Source of the DNA: Branchiostoma belcheri
Taxonomy: Eukaryota; Chordata; Leptocardii; Amphioxiformes; Branchiostomatidae
DNA length: 64,000 nt
Direction of reading: 5' to 3'
NCBI RefSeq assembly: GCF_001625305.1
Contig: NW_017804020.1
Coordinates: 4,138,935 to 4,202,934 of the forward strand
In this document: one piece after another, positions 1 to 13,104 of the stretch
How positions within the stretch are numbered: position 1 is the stretch's first letter
How the letters are laid out: each line of letters starts with the position of its first letter
Made by a program: the position numbers and the translations under genes
Notes under the pieces: model-generated
The model's input: only the letters and a program-made list of their open reading frames with translations
The model's database searches: none
Told to the model about the DNA's origin: nothing

Positions 1-12
1 GGCAAAGCTGAC

Positions 13-245
13 TTGCAGAATTTCATTGAAATGTTTGGTTTTGAATTTTGCCTTCATACTTGTAGAATACCGGTATTTTTCTATATCATAACGGTTACAA
101 AGGGGTTATTATATCAATTGTTTTCACTATGTTGCAGAATTTCATTGAATGTTTGGTTTTGAATTTTCGCCTTCATACTTGTAGAATATGTGGTAATTTT
201 TAGATCATAACGGCTGCAAAGGGGTTATTATATTAATTGATTATC
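13..245. repeat. Two-unit tandem repeat, about 120 bp per unit
   Basis: Two adjacent units share the run GCAGAATTTCATTGAA, then TTTGGTTTTGAATTTT, then CTTCATACTTGTAGAATA and finally CAAAGGGGTTATTATAT. Unit 1 starts near 13 and unit 2 near 134. They differ by small indels and a few substitutions. No coding potential is seen. Confidence 0.75.
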
Positions 246-872
246 TTGAAACTTCAATTGTCTTTTAAGGACAGATTGCACTTCTGTATGTGCACTTATC
301 TTGTTGTCTTCTGGGAGTTTTCTTTAATGAGTCAACTAGATAAAAGGTTTGTGTCCCTCGTTAACAAGCATACATTAAATCACTGCTACCGTAAGGAGGT
401 AACAAAGGAGTCTTATAATACGCTACAGTTGAGTCTACATGACTACAAATGAAGACAATTAAATGTCAGAATGTTTGGCATCTGTTGCAATATTTCAAAG
501 CTTATGAAAACGGAAACTAGTTTAAGGATACCATTGATTCTTTTTAAGCTAAAAGAATTCAGATTCACATGAAGACATAAAACAGTGTAAAAGAAATGAA
601 TAGCAAAGCAAAGGGTAGCAGCTGTACATGGCTGTTGAGAGACGAAGCTGTAATGAACACATTGTGTCCAAAGTAATGATCTTGTCAAAACTGTGTGGGA
701 CAATCGTATGCGTAAAGTTGCACTTTCCAGTGTCACGATTTTTCCGGCAGGTCACTAATAACTAGGAAAAGGCAATTTGTAAAAAGGTATGAGAGGTAAA
801 TGAGATGACACGACCTAATTCCTTTAAAAGAAGAACAGGGAAGGTGCCTTTTTGTGGTTTAATCTATAAAAA
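246..872. other. Non-coding, nothing recognised
   Basis: AT-rich sequence with only short random open frames and no splice-bounded coding segment that I could recognise. Confidence 0.4.
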
Positions 873-1305
873 TTAGTTATGGCGCCATGGCATGACAATC
901 GACGGCACCAAGCACTAAAAACTAAGGTAGTCAACTATCTATAATAATGTTTACGGTGAATCTGTGCATATATCTAAACCATACATCGAAGATTGAATAT
1001 AGATGTTTCACACTTATTACGTACGTGGACTTTGCTTTATTTTGAAAAACATTGAATGTGTATTCATGATGTGTATTATTTGAGCATCGATAAAAATTGG
1101 CTATGGCGCCATGACATGACATTTGACGGCATCAAGCACTATAAAATAACGTAGTCAACTCTGTTTATGGTAAATCTGTGCAGATATCTAAACCATAGCT
1201 CCGCACATTGAATAAAGATGTTTTACACTAGCTTATTACGTACACTTTGCTTTGTTCATTTAGAAAAACATTGCGTATTCATGACGTCTATCATTTGGGA
1301 CTTAA
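873..1305. repeat. Two-unit tandem repeat, about 210 bp per unit
   Basis: Unit 1 (about 873-1092) and unit 2 (about 1093-1305) both begin with TATGGCGCCATG and continue through GTAGTCAACT, ATCTAAACCATA, TTGAATA, TTATTACGTAC and GTATTCATGA in the same order. Divergence is moderate, with indels. Confidence 0.7.
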
Positions 1306-2048
1306 AAGCAAATACCCTGAAGCCTGTGCAGGCCCCATTTTCAGATGTTCCTATATAGTCACACGAACAAACGATGCAGAAATCTTCAAAAAGACTTCCC
1401 CAATCGATATCCTTTGGTGTTGCCAGCTTACTAAAATGAAAGCCTTGCTCTGGTAGGTCCTGACAAATCGACCAATAACTCTGATTGGCGGACACCCTAT
1501 TCATCTATACCTCTTCTTCCCACAACACTCGATCTGACTCTTTCTCCCCATCAACCTAGTATACTTCTTGACGTGTCTCAACTATGGATAAAACTTTTTT
1601 TCAGACCCATTCCGTTCACCATTATATTGTTCAAGAAACTCAATGAAGATTTAGTCCAAATCTCTATACGGGCGTCTCTAATGAATATCTGAGCCATATA
1701 TATATCCCTAATTGAAAAAAGATACAAAAACGTGAAAATCCACACGTCATCATATCACAGGCGACTATCCGTCTTACCTGCCAGCAAGAAGTAAAATATT
1801 ACAGAAGCTTTATCAGGTATATCTTGACTCATGAATTATTTATCTAGCTTCTAGCGCAACCTTAGCATAAAAGTCCAACTCAGCGCGCAACCTTTTTTGC
1901 ACTCTTCTGCCAAAAGGCAGTGGATGTTTTGTTTTCTCGATCGTGGTAAATAATGATTATTCAATGTCTCTAAAGAAAGCTCCTACAGAAGGAAATACGT
2001 TTACTGCAGTTTTTACTTTGGAAGCAACATATATCTGAACTGCATGTT
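1306..2048. other. Non-coding, nothing recognised
   Basis: No exon-like open segment, RNA gene or repeat was recognised here. Confidence 0.35.
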
Positions 2049-2285
2049 GGGGTCTTGTGGCGCAACGGAACCAATAGGTCATTGGTTCGATCGAGAGACC
2101 TGACATGTCGTCGTTCTTGGGGAAGGCAGTTGACACGACTTTCCTCACTTAACTCAAATGAAAATAAGAATTGTCCTGTCCTGTATTTCTCCTCTGCGTT
2201 GGTGGCGGCATAGAATAAGTTGAATAAACTTGGGGGTGTCGTCGCCATGTCTAGTCATGAAATGTCGGAATATGTATATATATAA
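2049..2285 (+). mobile_element. tRNA-derived SINE, diverged copy
   Basis: The stretch matches, in order, the body of the SINE copies at 13105-13348 and 26196-26439: a GTGGCG..GG A-box-like head, GGTTCGAT.. B-box-like core, GACCTGACATG, GGGAAGGCAGTTGACACGAC, TTGGTGGCGGCAT and the CGTCGCCATG tail. The tRNA-like head is shorter and more decayed than in the other copies. Orientation is plus. Confidence 0.6.
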
Positions 2286-5200
2286 AAAAAACTGCATGTC
2301 AAAGAAAGAAATCACGTTTTACTGTTATAGCATATCCGAGCTGTATTTGAAAGACCGGCCTCCGACATCAATATTTCATGGCTGGAAACGTTCCAAGTCG
2401 AGGATAAACCGCAGCATCGATCCTATGTAAACCTTACAACAGGTTTTACCCCGGAGTTAAAAGCCACCTACGACGCCACGTTCCCAATTAGCTTTGCCGT
2501 GCCCTAAAATAGACATTGCGAAAATGTACGTGACGCAACTTTGTGAAAAGTGGGCTCTATAATTTATTTCCTTGAAAACTACGTTTCTATTGCCATGACA
2601 GTACCAGATCCACCGGCTCTGTTTGTGGATACATTTTGTAGGAGGCACAGAATTCCAGTATATAAGGATTGACATGGACTCGATATTGCCGTCTTCAGAC
2701 TGGAGCTAAACTCACGACGTGCATTTGTGTGTGGTATTCTGTCTGGCACTCTTAGGAATTATCGACTCGTCGGCTTCAAAGTTCAAATCTGCCCGACGGA
2801 AGAGTGTCTAGTGCGATGGTATGCAGATCATACACTATGATATCGACGTTTTCTACTCTGTATCGTCCAAGTTGTGATGAAATATAATGGCCGCTGGAAG
2901 GTACGTGATATAAACTGTCAACCCATATATATGTAGATGAGCTAGACTGTACTCACTTGGGCTTATTCCTTGTCGACCCTCTACGTGTCACCATCCGTTA
3001 ATAAGATAAAAGTTTAATTACAATCGACAGTGAGGGAATTAAACAGTAACCCCGTCGCTGGAGGTTAACAAACCACATTGATACTAATGACCATCATCTT
3101 TCATGATCAACACTTGTCGCATTTTTTAAACGCTAGTTGGAAAAGTTATAACGGGAGACTTTCAATGGCCTCTATCACATCCAGACAGAAGAGTAAGGTG
3201 GATGTATTGGTAAGGGAATCGGGTTAGCATATCAGCATCTCACTCATTTCTTCCCTGCCATGTAAATTGGACAGGTGTCCTTTTGCAAGAGAAACTAAAG
3301 CCAACGTCCGCGGCATTGGATGTAAAACACGCGTTTAGTTCAAGTGAATTGGTGAGCTGTCTCTCTTGATGCACTCGCTCATTCGTCAAGCAGTCCCATG
3401 TCGCTGTTTGGGCCCTGGGCTTTCCGTGTATGATTCTGTTCAATTTGGAACCCAACACGAGGTTTATAGTTGAGGCCAGCGCGTGAATGAGCCACCTTGG
3501 GGTATGTTTGAACAACTTGGTTCCTTTTTCAAAACGCAGCCGTGACTTGTTATCACTCAAACGGGCAGTTCTCCTAGGCGCTTGCTGTGTCAGCGGAAAC
3601 CACCGTGCTTTCTGGAAGGATCTGGGAGCAAATTGAGTCTCCGCAGGCAACACAGTATACTCTTCAACTTAAACCCCTTTACAACATCGGAATACGATAT
3701 CGTCCAGTCCCCATTAAACAATAGAGGCTGGCTTTGGGGCTTGGTTTGATGTGAACAAGAAAGCAAGCCTAGACATTACACTACTAAGAATATTGAGGAA
3801 GGTAGGGCCTAGGGGCATGTACCAGCTGAAGTAAAAACTTTTTTCAATAGTATCCTTTATCATGACTTTTGGCATGAGCTCTTACCGCCATTTCTTTTTC
3901 ATTTTCAGATCATAACAAGATGGAAGCTCACTCATGTTGTTGAAGTTGACTTTGACAATTTTGCAAAGAATCATCCGTAAAAAAACATTTGACTCATAAA
4001 GTGATATATTCCTGGAAGATCTGTCGTCATTGTAAAATAATATTATGAGCTGATGGGTTTACTTTCAGAAGGCATTTGAGTGGATATTTCAAAACACTAT
4101 ATAAGTGAACCCTCAAGTTGGCATGATGTGCCTTGGTTCAAGATAGGATTAGCTCTTGATCTTTGAACATGTCCAGCAGCTCGCCGCTGGAATACACACC
4201 AACGGTGACGGCAACTTCTGTATTCCTCAACAGCACCCGGCCTACGGGTGTCCTCGTCAAGTATGTATGTCCTTCAATAGCCGTTACCATTCAGGGTAAC
4301 CCATATTACATGACTTATGCTCTATTTCCGCCCGATCTACACCCTACCATCACTCTTCCTCGTGTACGACCTTTGCAAGGTGTCACTCCAATTTCAAGCC
4401 GGACCGTGCACACACTGTAATCTGTCTCCGCAAAATAGATCGTTGATGCCGCCGAGTCTCCTGGACCAGCACGTCGTCTGTGAAGACTCTTGGTCTCTAC
4501 ACATTACAGACACTTTAAATGCACAAATGCACCATTGGGCGCCAACCATGTGGACAATCTAAATATATCTAGATCGTTCTGAAATTGTAAGCTCCCTGAG
4601 TCATGGGTACCACAAGGTAATGCTAGGACGGTGTCCGGACAGGGGCAATGCAACCGCGCGCTGTAGTGGCTCATGTTTGCAAATGCATGTATGATTCGAT
4701 TGTAGCTGTAGTCTTGTATCCTGCTATACATCATAGTCTTACCTTAGGATCTGTTCTGTATGACATTACAGAATCAGAACCATATCACAATACACCACAT
4801 TGGCCGGGGCCAGCAAATGAAAGCTGCAACAGACATGGAAACCTCATGTATCAGAAATAAGGATTGCCTTCGTATGTGTGTCTATAGTAGTGGAGATTGT
4901 ACTATTATATTTTATTCTATTTTCTTTCATTCCAGGATCTATTCTATATTGTTCCATAAACATGGTCAATAAGAGATAGGCATTGTCTATCATCTATACA
5001 TTTGCTCCTGTATGGAATTTCTTCTTTGTTTAAGCTGTATTCAGCACACTTAATTCTCCCCATCGTAGCCACAATGTTGAGGTTTGTGCTCTATACATTC
5101 ATTACACACCTTGTCACTTAAATGATTTTGAGAAATTTCACAACACCAACTGAGACAGCCCAATGGATATTTCTGTATGTGCGGCAAAGACGAACAACGA

Positions 5201-8045
5201 CGGTAAAGCTCTTCTGCTATTTAACTGCAGTCCTTCTGGAGTTAATTAAGTCAAAGTTTATGAACATTCACTGCTTAACCTATCCTGATAGGCGTTTCAA
5301 TATTCTGATAGTCGTTTCAATGCACATAAGATCATCTCCCCCAACAGCCAACATAGCGGCACACTGTCTGGTACGGGCTCTTACCGCCGTATGCCGCCTG
5401 CGAGATCAGCTAATAAAGGTCCTTATCAAGTCAACTGCCACCTGGTCCCGAGAGGAAAGTGTGGGTTCTGCACAACTCCCGGTAGAATTGCGGGGATAAA
5501 TTGAAGCACCAGACCAGAAGAAATGACATCCAATGGTCCTATCATCCCTTCATTATCGACGGAACATCTATCACAGGATCATGTACTGTATACTTTTTCA
5601 TAATCAATTTTACGTCCCTGCTTTTGATGTGTCTCACAAACGCTGCATGCAGTCGTTTCTGTTATGGTATGAATTATGTTTACTACTGTAACATCACATC
5701 TTACAATTTTTTTCGAAGTTTTTATTTCTTTCCCAGATTATTGTTTTACCCAATTAAGGACGCTTGAATAGCTCCAGCGGGGTGTTGGGGGAATATAGAC
5801 ATACATTATTCACCTTGATTATATATTTCACGTCAATGAATTGTTCATCCATGATAGCAACTGCATATATTTGTGCATTGTTGCATGTATGTATCTGGCA
5901 GTAGGTTTATACCGTCTTTACTTGTCTTGGTGATGGCGTCCAATGGCTTTGTTCAATTTCAGTGCAAACGTCATGTATCTGTTGTCTATTATATGTATAG
6001 CTAGTGTTTACAGCTGCAGATACAGAACATGGTAGATGATGCTGATAATGATAATAAACAGCTGCAGATACAGAACACAGTTAGATTACTATAAATGAAT
6101 TAGTGTTGTTCTCTTGATGTCTTTAGTTTTCAAATGATTAGGGTTTTTAAGGCGAGAGGGACCCTTACAGTTTAGAGGAGATTTAGAGATTTTATCCTTG
6201 ATCACAAAGCCCTAAAATCATTAACTGTCGATTTCGCGTTGTTGGACTATCGATATCAATAATCACATTGATGTCAATTTGTAAAATCAACCATTACGAG
6301 TTATACAGGGAATCCAAATCAAATTATTCCGCAGACGACGAGTCTACGTGTCCAAATTTTCATAAGCATAACTGATTCTATTCATATGACGACATTGGTA
6401 TGCCCAGGAGGCACGAAAGACGCGGATGCTGTGTAAAGCCATGCGTGCATGGGCATGAGAGGTGCCCCCACACACTGCTACAAACGTGTATCCATTAGCC
6501 GGAACGTTTCGCCTTCATGGTTTTTGTTTTCAATTTTGTATGAAGGACGGCGTGGGGGACGATGATGATACCTTGCTGAGCTGTATATCACCTTATCCTC
6601 CACGTAAATCAAAATTACAACATGCTGTAGGGAATTACACCTTTTCCCGTAACCATATACATGTACCCTCTACACTACGGTTATAATTTTCTCCTTTGTA
6701 GGGCATAAATTGTCACCGGCCTTTCCCGTCTGTTATTATTTCAAAAATTCTATGAAAGTCAAATGCTTTCGTTGGAATTCTCAATGTGACATACGTTCCG
6801 TCTTATGAAAGCGAAGTTGTTTCTAATAGACCAATGATATAACATACTGATAAAGGCAAATAATTGTCATAGTTCAATTTTGATGCATTTTTAGTACATG
6901 TCTAATTACCAAATATTGCGAGTGTTGATTGTGGTAGGTTTGGGGGGAAAATTACGAGGTACCCTTGCCATATGTTTCGAACACAATTATTGAGGATTAC
7001 GCGTTTTTATTACTTTCAATATTAAGAACCTTAAATTAACGACGCAGAAATTTGTAAAGACGGTTCATACTGTTGCTGGCTCTTAATTTTAATTTTTTTT
7101 CTCAGACTTTTCAGAGAAGTTTGCCTCATGTCATAGATCTGTGCCGTAAACACACTCATAGTTTATTTACACCTTCCCTCCTTAATAACACTTCAAGTAC
7201 AACATCATTAGATGGAATAGGTCATATTTATCAGAACTGCGAAACGCATACGTAGAGCAATTATTTCCCGTCATTGACGAGATCAAATGTGAAGGTTCTG
7301 CTACTAAATACGACGTTAAGTCTCTCCTATCTCTGCTGCTGGGGGGGAGTTAAGCCGGCGTGATATGGTCGGAGCTTGTAGGCTGATTGAGTTTTTCTGT
7401 ACACCCAGTGAACTGAACTGCCCCCTGCAAAAACCCACCGTGGAAAACTTGGCCAGCATCGCAAAACACGAAGCCAGTAGAGATTTCAGTTCATGGCCAC
7501 AGGAAATGGCAAAAGCTATATTATAATAACGTTCTATAGCTAAGATTGAATCCTGCAGCCCTTCAGCTAATGGAAATCATCGTTGGCATTTAGTTTTCCT
7601 CTCCCGAACCACCCTCAGGGTATCCGACGTGATCTCTCCAGGCGCACGTTTCCCAGACTGATGCCGCTGTATATCCCCAGTATCTAAAGGGGATTTTGTT
7701 ACTCATTTCTACCCTGGTCCCCTCGTATACAGTAGCTCATCTAACTTTCAGATGAAGTAAGCTGCTGTAATGGGTATGATATAGAAGGAATTGGTCCTTG
7801 GAATGATTTTTCAACTGTCAGAGGGAGTAAGTTGATATTCTCATGCGGTGGCCATATCGTCCGCACTACTTAGACATGCAGGTGAGGATGGAATGAGATT
7901 TACCGTAGCGGGGCAAGAGTAACGTGATTACAGTGATTATCTCATGAACGCTATTCATGTTTTAACGCGACGGTTATTTGTACGTTTAATCCCTGGGATA
8001 GGGATCAAGGTGATAAGGACAGAAAGCGTGTGTGTGTGTCCATAC
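2286..8045. other. No gene recognised; expected site of gene A exons 4 onward
   Basis: The receptor gene starting at 8854 on the minus strand must continue toward lower coordinates, yet no exon with the Cys-loop, TM1-TM3 or TM4 signatures was found here. The missing exons lie beyond the window, have been lost, or escaped me. A short tandem pair containing CAGCTGCAGATACAGAACA sits near 6010-6080. A 137-codon open frame at 3240-3653 (minus) was not matched to any family. Confidence 0.35.
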
Positions 8046-8113
8046 CAAGTCCACCTCCGAGATCTGGTCAATACTGGCGATCTGCATACTGACGAGGACA
8101 TCCACAGCGGGAC
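8046..8113 (-). CDS. Gene A exon 3: first beta strands of the ligand-binding domain
   Basis: 68 nt, the same length and phase (1 in, 0 out) as exon 3 of gene B. It encodes VDVLVSMQIASIDQISEVDL. The donor is GTATGG. Confidence 0.85.
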
Positions 8114-8854
8114 CTGAGGGGAAGAAAGAAAGAATGATTTCATGGTTTCTCATAACTGACTTCTCGTAAAATGTCTACAGCCTGTACTCATCGACTCTAC
8201 TGGTAAAACAAACCGGGATGGCTTCAGCCTTGACGGGGACGTGCGGAACGGGCGGAATTCGAGCTGACTTACCGCCGAAATTCGGTCGGAGATTGCGGTC
8301 ATAACCCTTCAACAGATTTTCGATGGCGCTGGTCGTCGGCGTGGTGGTTGAAAAGAATTTTGCTGATGAATTATTCTGGCTCCTGTGGAAGGACGAAAAC
8401 AAAGTACGTACACGATGTCATCCTGTGAAGACGAAATTTCAATTTTCTCTGTACTTCATTATGTCAATTTCCCCCAAAAAAATAGCCTAATAGTATCGCC
8501 TTTCCAGTAACCATACATACATACATGCAACAATTAAAATTTTAATAAAACTATTTTTCTAATAAGCACTGTATTCCGGAAATTAATAGTAATTCAAGAC
8601 GTTGCTGTTACCAAGTCCAGAAAGTAATGTTTCAAACATACATCTGTTGTGGATTGAGTTGTAAGTATCAACTTTAGAATAAAGTCAGAAGAACAAAAAC
8701 GTCTGGGAAATCTGAAAACACTAGAAGACAAACACCATATAGGCTCTATAGTTGCCTACCCGGGGAATGTCCCAGCCGACACGTCCAGGCACACACAGAT
8801 CACACACAGGCACAGGTACGCACGGCGGTACGGGAGGGCCATTCCTACAGACAT
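8046..8854 (-). CDS. Gene A: 5' exons of a GABA-A-like Cys-loop receptor subunit (partial)
   Basis: This is the start of a pentameric ligand-gated ion channel subunit, a membrane protein opened by a small neurotransmitter. Three exons join in frame. Exon 1 (8854-8760) starts MSVGMALPYRR and has a hydrophobic Leu/Cys/Val core ending near Ser-Ala-Gly, a signal peptide. Exon 2 (8382-8273) contains the N-terminal helix motif ENLLKGYDRNLRPNFGG. Exon 3 (8113-8046, 68 nt) contains VSMQIASIDQISEVDL, the first beta strands. Splice phases are 2, 1 and 0, identical to gene B, and every junction has AG/GT. The family assignment rests on LLxGYDxxLRPNFGG and the SID-ISEVD motif, typical of GABA-A beta/RDL-type subunits. 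The ligand-binding loops and membrane segments were not found, so it could be a gene running off the window or a 5' remnant. Confidence 0.8.
8273..8382 (-). CDS. Gene A exon 2: N-terminal helix of the receptor
   Basis: 110 nt between acceptor CCACAG and donor GTAAGT. It encodes a Ser/Thr-rich linker and then AIENLLKGYDRNLRPNFGG, the conserved N-terminal helix and turn of Cys-loop receptors. The phase is 2 in and 1 out. Confidence 0.85.
8760..8854 (-). CDS. Gene A exon 1: signal peptide
   Basis: The ATG at 8854 opens 31 codons plus two bases, ending CCCCGG before the donor GTAGGC. The Arg-Arg pair followed by a Leu/Cys/Val/Ile core is a classic secretory signal. This frame is not the longest one here but is the only one joining in phase to exon 2. 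Confidence 0.75.
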
Positions 8855-9310
8855 CCAAGTGCTGAAATGGGCTATCACAAGAGAAGTGCGGCTTGAAGTG
8901 GGCCTGTGAAGATGGAGAGAGATTCTCCCACGGGTTCCATAAAAGAGTTTCTAATGGAAATGGCTGCTGCTTCACTCTTCCGAGTGGAGCCGTATCCCAT
9001 TGGCCATGAGGAGTACAGGCGAGGCACTGGGGATCACGGTAGCGCTGGCAACTCTCCCACATCCCGGTCCACCGGTACAAAATACATGCAGGCAGGAACA
9101 CCACTGCTGTACATCAGCGCCGGCCCTGCTCACTCAGAACGCGGGGCGGGGCCTCATCGGCTGCCGCTCATTGGGTGCCGGCATGACGACTACACTGATG
9201 AGCTGGATCTGTCTAGAAATGAATGTACGCCCCGTTTATGCCCCGGTGGCTTTCAATCAATACTTGCAGCCGTTCCATAATGTTCGAAGGCGGCGTATTA
9301 AATAGCTCTG
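8855..9310 (-). promoter_or_regulatory. Putative promoter/5' UTR of gene A
   Basis: GC- and CpG-rich compared with its surroundings and lying directly upstream of the signal-peptide exon. It contains a GC box (GGGGCGGGGC, about 9142-9151) and an inverted CCAAT box (ATTGG, about 9170-9174), roughly 290-320 bp upstream of the ATG. No clear TATA box was seen. An open frame on the plus strand here is antisense to this region and is not called. Confidence 0.4.
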
Positions 9311-10826
9311 GCTGTCCCAGGATAGATGTGAAATTTGTTACCATGTACGAGTGCATGGTCTCATTGGAGGCGCTTTGCATCCATATGAAGCGCACTCGCA
9401 AAAAAGTGCACTGCGTGGATTTACCTTATTCCCATGCTTTGACGAGCGACAAACTTGAAGTGAGGAATGGCTCAAATTGGTACGGACTGCCGTCAGATTC
9501 AAATTGCATTTTGTGCGCCCGTGATGTCCTGAAGCCTTTATTTGATGTAATCGCGTGTTCTCCATTCAGACGTAATCCGTTGCGATGTGTCACGGTCAGT
9601 TCTGGATAGAAAGAGGTAAATTACACGCTTAACGCGACTTAACTGGTCTGGTATATTCCCTTCAAACGTCACACGGATCCCCGAGACAAATCGCTTCGAC
9701 AGCAGCTGTCTATAGCTATGCTATCCCTCTATACTCGTCCCAGACTTAATACAAAAGAATAACCTATCGTCACGTGTCCCCGCTTATTCATCGAGACATT
9801 ATCATCATCAACATCGCCGGAATAGTCGTGCAGTGTAATTGAAGTAACTATTAAATCGCGTGCTTCTTTGATATGGTAATTAGTGGCTTGCTATGGATTT
9901 CATAATGTAATTTTCCGTCACATTGCTGTACCTTATAGACATGCAGATTTTTGTAGTTGCACAATGTAGTTGAAGGACAAGCAAGGATTTATCGATTTTT
10001 TTTTGTACAGACCCTAATAGACCATAATCAGTGATGGAAAGATAGGTTGCGGCAATCCATCGGTTGATGAAAGTTACTGTCTGGTAGGCTGAGATGTAGG
10101 AAACGATTCTCACATTTCAGATGTTAATCTTGGATCGATGACAAAATCCTTTTCTCTGGAGTGTCTGTGAGTGGAATAACTAAAACAAAAGGAGTGAAAA
10201 GCATATATTACACAGCAATTAAACATAGCAGCTAGAAACAAATCAATCTATGTCTGACTATTAACTTGCTTCTTATCCCTGTAACCAGATGCAAAAAGGT
10301 ATATATAACCTTGGCAGGGAGAAAACCTAAAGAGCCGGAAAAACAAATAGTGATAGAAGCTCTCAAGGACAGCATTTGTAGTTTTCAAAACAAGAAGCAT
10401 GTAATTCTGGGTGACCATCCATGGGAGCTTTGTGTGTTTTCTAGTGCCCGTCCTTCGCTTGTGTCTACCGACTGTACGAGGACGGGCGATCGTACAGAAA
10501 ACGAGCTTGCTCAGCCCTGGCTGAACCGGATCAATGGACATACCGACTGCTGCTTGACGAAGATACGCTCATAGGTCATTTTTCTTCCCCGATAAGAATT
10601 TTGTGTCCCTTCTCTTGGTGAGAACACAAATCACAGAGATAGACCGTATGTTATCTTATTTGCCGTGGCTATACGCACGTCCGTCCCTACCTACGATAGT
10701 CCACTGGTGTGCCCCCTATTGAGGCTGTGCCTGAGCTGGGTGAACCTCGTCATTGGTGAATGATGGTAGCGGCCTGTAAGGTCAGGGAACAGAATGTCAA
10801 TGGTATAAGAGAACACACGTCGCTTC
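9311..10826. other. Intergenic, nothing recognised
   Basis: No family-level coding signal, RNA gene or repeat was recognised on either strand. Confidence 0.35.
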
Positions 10827-11320
10827 AGTAGCAGAAAATGTATCAGGACTTTAGAGTGGCAACTTTTAAAAATCATTTTCATTTATTTCAATGGGATAGT
10901 ATGTTCTCACACGAAATTGTACTTCTCATACATAGTAGCAGAAAATGTCTCAGGACTTCGGAGTCACAACTTTAACTTTTAAGCTTCTTTTGTTTTATTT
11001 CAATGGAGCATATTCTCACCACCACGAAGTTGAATTTCTCATCCACAGTAGCAGAACATTCTGTGGACTTCGGAGTCATAACTTTTAAACTTCTTTTCAT
11101 TTATTTCAATGGGATAGTATATTCTCACCACCACGAAATTGGATTTTTCATACTCAGTAGCAAAAAATGTCTCAGGACTTCAGAGTCACAACTTTTAACT
11201 GCGTTTCATTTATTTCAATGGGACAGTATATTCTCACCACCACGAAATTGTACTTCTTATACACATTAGCAGAAAATTCTGTGGACTTCGGAGTCGCAAC
11301 TTTAAATTTAAAACTTTTCT
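10827..11320. repeat. Five-unit tandem repeat, period about 108 bp
   Basis: The phrase AGTAGCAGAAAAT or a close variant recurs at about 10827, 10933, 11047, 11155 and 11263. Each is followed by a ..GGACTT(C)GGAGTC..CAACTTT stretch, TTTATTTCAATGGGA, and TATTCTCACCACCACGAAAT. Units are diverged by substitutions and small indels. Confidence 0.8.
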
Positions 11321-13104
11321 CCCTCGACTTCTTTGGCCCTTTGTAGGTCCCTAAAGGACAAGCTTGGAAGCTACAGTATCAGGATGTCTGACGCAGTGTG
11401 CAGCTAGTTTCATTACGGGAGTTTTTATTTTCTATGTAACTGCAGGCAAATCCTGATATAGCTGCTCGTTCTGGAGTTTTTGCTCCCAGGAAATGTTCAG
11501 ACACATACGGGGCATCTTCGTGTGGTGGCCATTTATACGCTTCTTGAAGGATTAAGTAAGTAGAATTACCTCCCCTTGACAAATGTGTCAAGATAAGGTA
11601 TTTCGCCCCAAGTTGGGAAACATAACCCGGAGACATCCCCCGGTGACTAACGCTTCGCTTCATTGCCCGGAAGACTCTTTTAATATCATTGAGATGTAAT
11701 CCTATTACAGCAACCCAATCGGCAAATATGAATATTAGCATCTCAAGAGGCTCAGAAGGGGAATATACGCAGTAAGTGTTTTATTTTATCATTGTTCTCA
11801 ATACATCATAATCAAAATTGATAAATTACTTCGTCAAGCTTTATCTCTTTCCTACATGTGTTTTTAGAGCCACATGTTTTATTGACAATATGAATTATAT
11901 ACCTTCACATCAGCTGGAAATATAGTATTCCCAATATACCTACAAAGTGATCAATAAAGACCACCTGTCTCTGAACTCGCCTCTGATGGCGTTACAATAT
12001 CCTGTCACTGTGCGAGTGATTGTAATGCGGCAATTTAACAGCAATCATCTAGCTCTGCCAAATTTTCCCCATGGGTGTATGATCTCCTGTGTTTCGGCCT
12101 GACGAACTGAGTTTATTTGTTTCTTCGTGCAGCGATTGAGAGAACATTGGGCAGAACGGATGAACGGTTGACTTTATTTAGTCATCAATAACAATCACAT
12201 CGGGCTCCTGTAGCGTGAAAGCCTGGCGCCGATGCTTGGTTACGGGGGTAATCAGATAACGAACAGTTACTGCTCATGATATGACGTCTATCTACTTCGA
12301 CCAGCAAAAAATCGCTCTGCTGGAGCCCAATTTGAAGGACAGTTTGTAAAATTAATGTTCTTATACATATGCTCAGTATTCTGAAATAAACATCGTAATT
12401 TGTGCCCTAAACAGTTACTCAAGCAACTGTTTCTGGTGTATCTTATTACCTGAATGTTTAACATTTGTGTTTTCTATTATATTATTCCAGTGACTTTTGG
12501 CATCAGATAGATAAACATTCAGAACGTCTATGTTTGGTCCTGATTATATCAATTCAAATGTACTGAACGTCCCAATACATGTACGTGTGCGTACCTTGTT
12601 ATGTAACTAGAATACATCAGTGACAACAACGTTGTTTGTTACAACGCAGTACTACTCTTTATGAATGATCCCAGCGCAAGTTAACGAAATATGATTACTC
12701 AAATCACCCATCCACTTTTGTCAATCCATATGTATTTATCACGTATAAATTATTCATCGCCATGTAATTACTACATAATCGGGTCATCTAGCCTTTATCG
12801 TTTTGTAAAGAGAGATGACATAGAACTGAAAGGGAATCGCATTGATAGCACGTATACCACTTAACCTCATTGTGCCCTGGTCTGCATGAAGTTACCTAAT
12901 GCTTCATGCCACTGCTGCCCCATGCATCGTGTTTGGTAATGGATAATGGTGGAATGATTTCCCCAATGATCTGTTGAACAAATACTATTTGATTCCCAAT
13001 TGAATCATTTCCAAGCCAGCAAAATAGAACATTGACGATGTTCATATCTTTCATTAGGAATATTCAAGACAATCCTAGGCAGTATATGGTCGATGATAGA
13101 TTTT
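11321..13104. other. Intergenic, nothing recognised
   Basis: AT-rich sequence. No exon, RNA gene or repeat could be supported. Confidence 0.35.

Noticed and set aside
3240-3653. 137-codon open frame, minus strand
   Set aside because: No motif, no splice context, no codon or composition signal I could trust; other frames in the region look equally plausible.
4163-4266. Possible first coding exon on plus (MSSSSPLEYTPTVTATSVF.. before GTATGT)
   Set aside because: Good-looking codons and a donor, with NST glycosylation motif, but no second exon in phase could be found.
8721-9104. 127-codon minus frame over gene A exon 1
   Set aside because: It is the wrong frame: the signal peptide starting at 8854 is in another frame and is the one that splices in phase.
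8906-9305. Two overlapping open frames on plus upstream of gene A
   Set aside because: Antisense to the GC-rich promoter/5' region of gene A; open because of base composition.
10827-11320. CRISPR-like array
   Set aside because: Whole 108-bp units are repeated without unique spacers, and the genome is eukaryotic.
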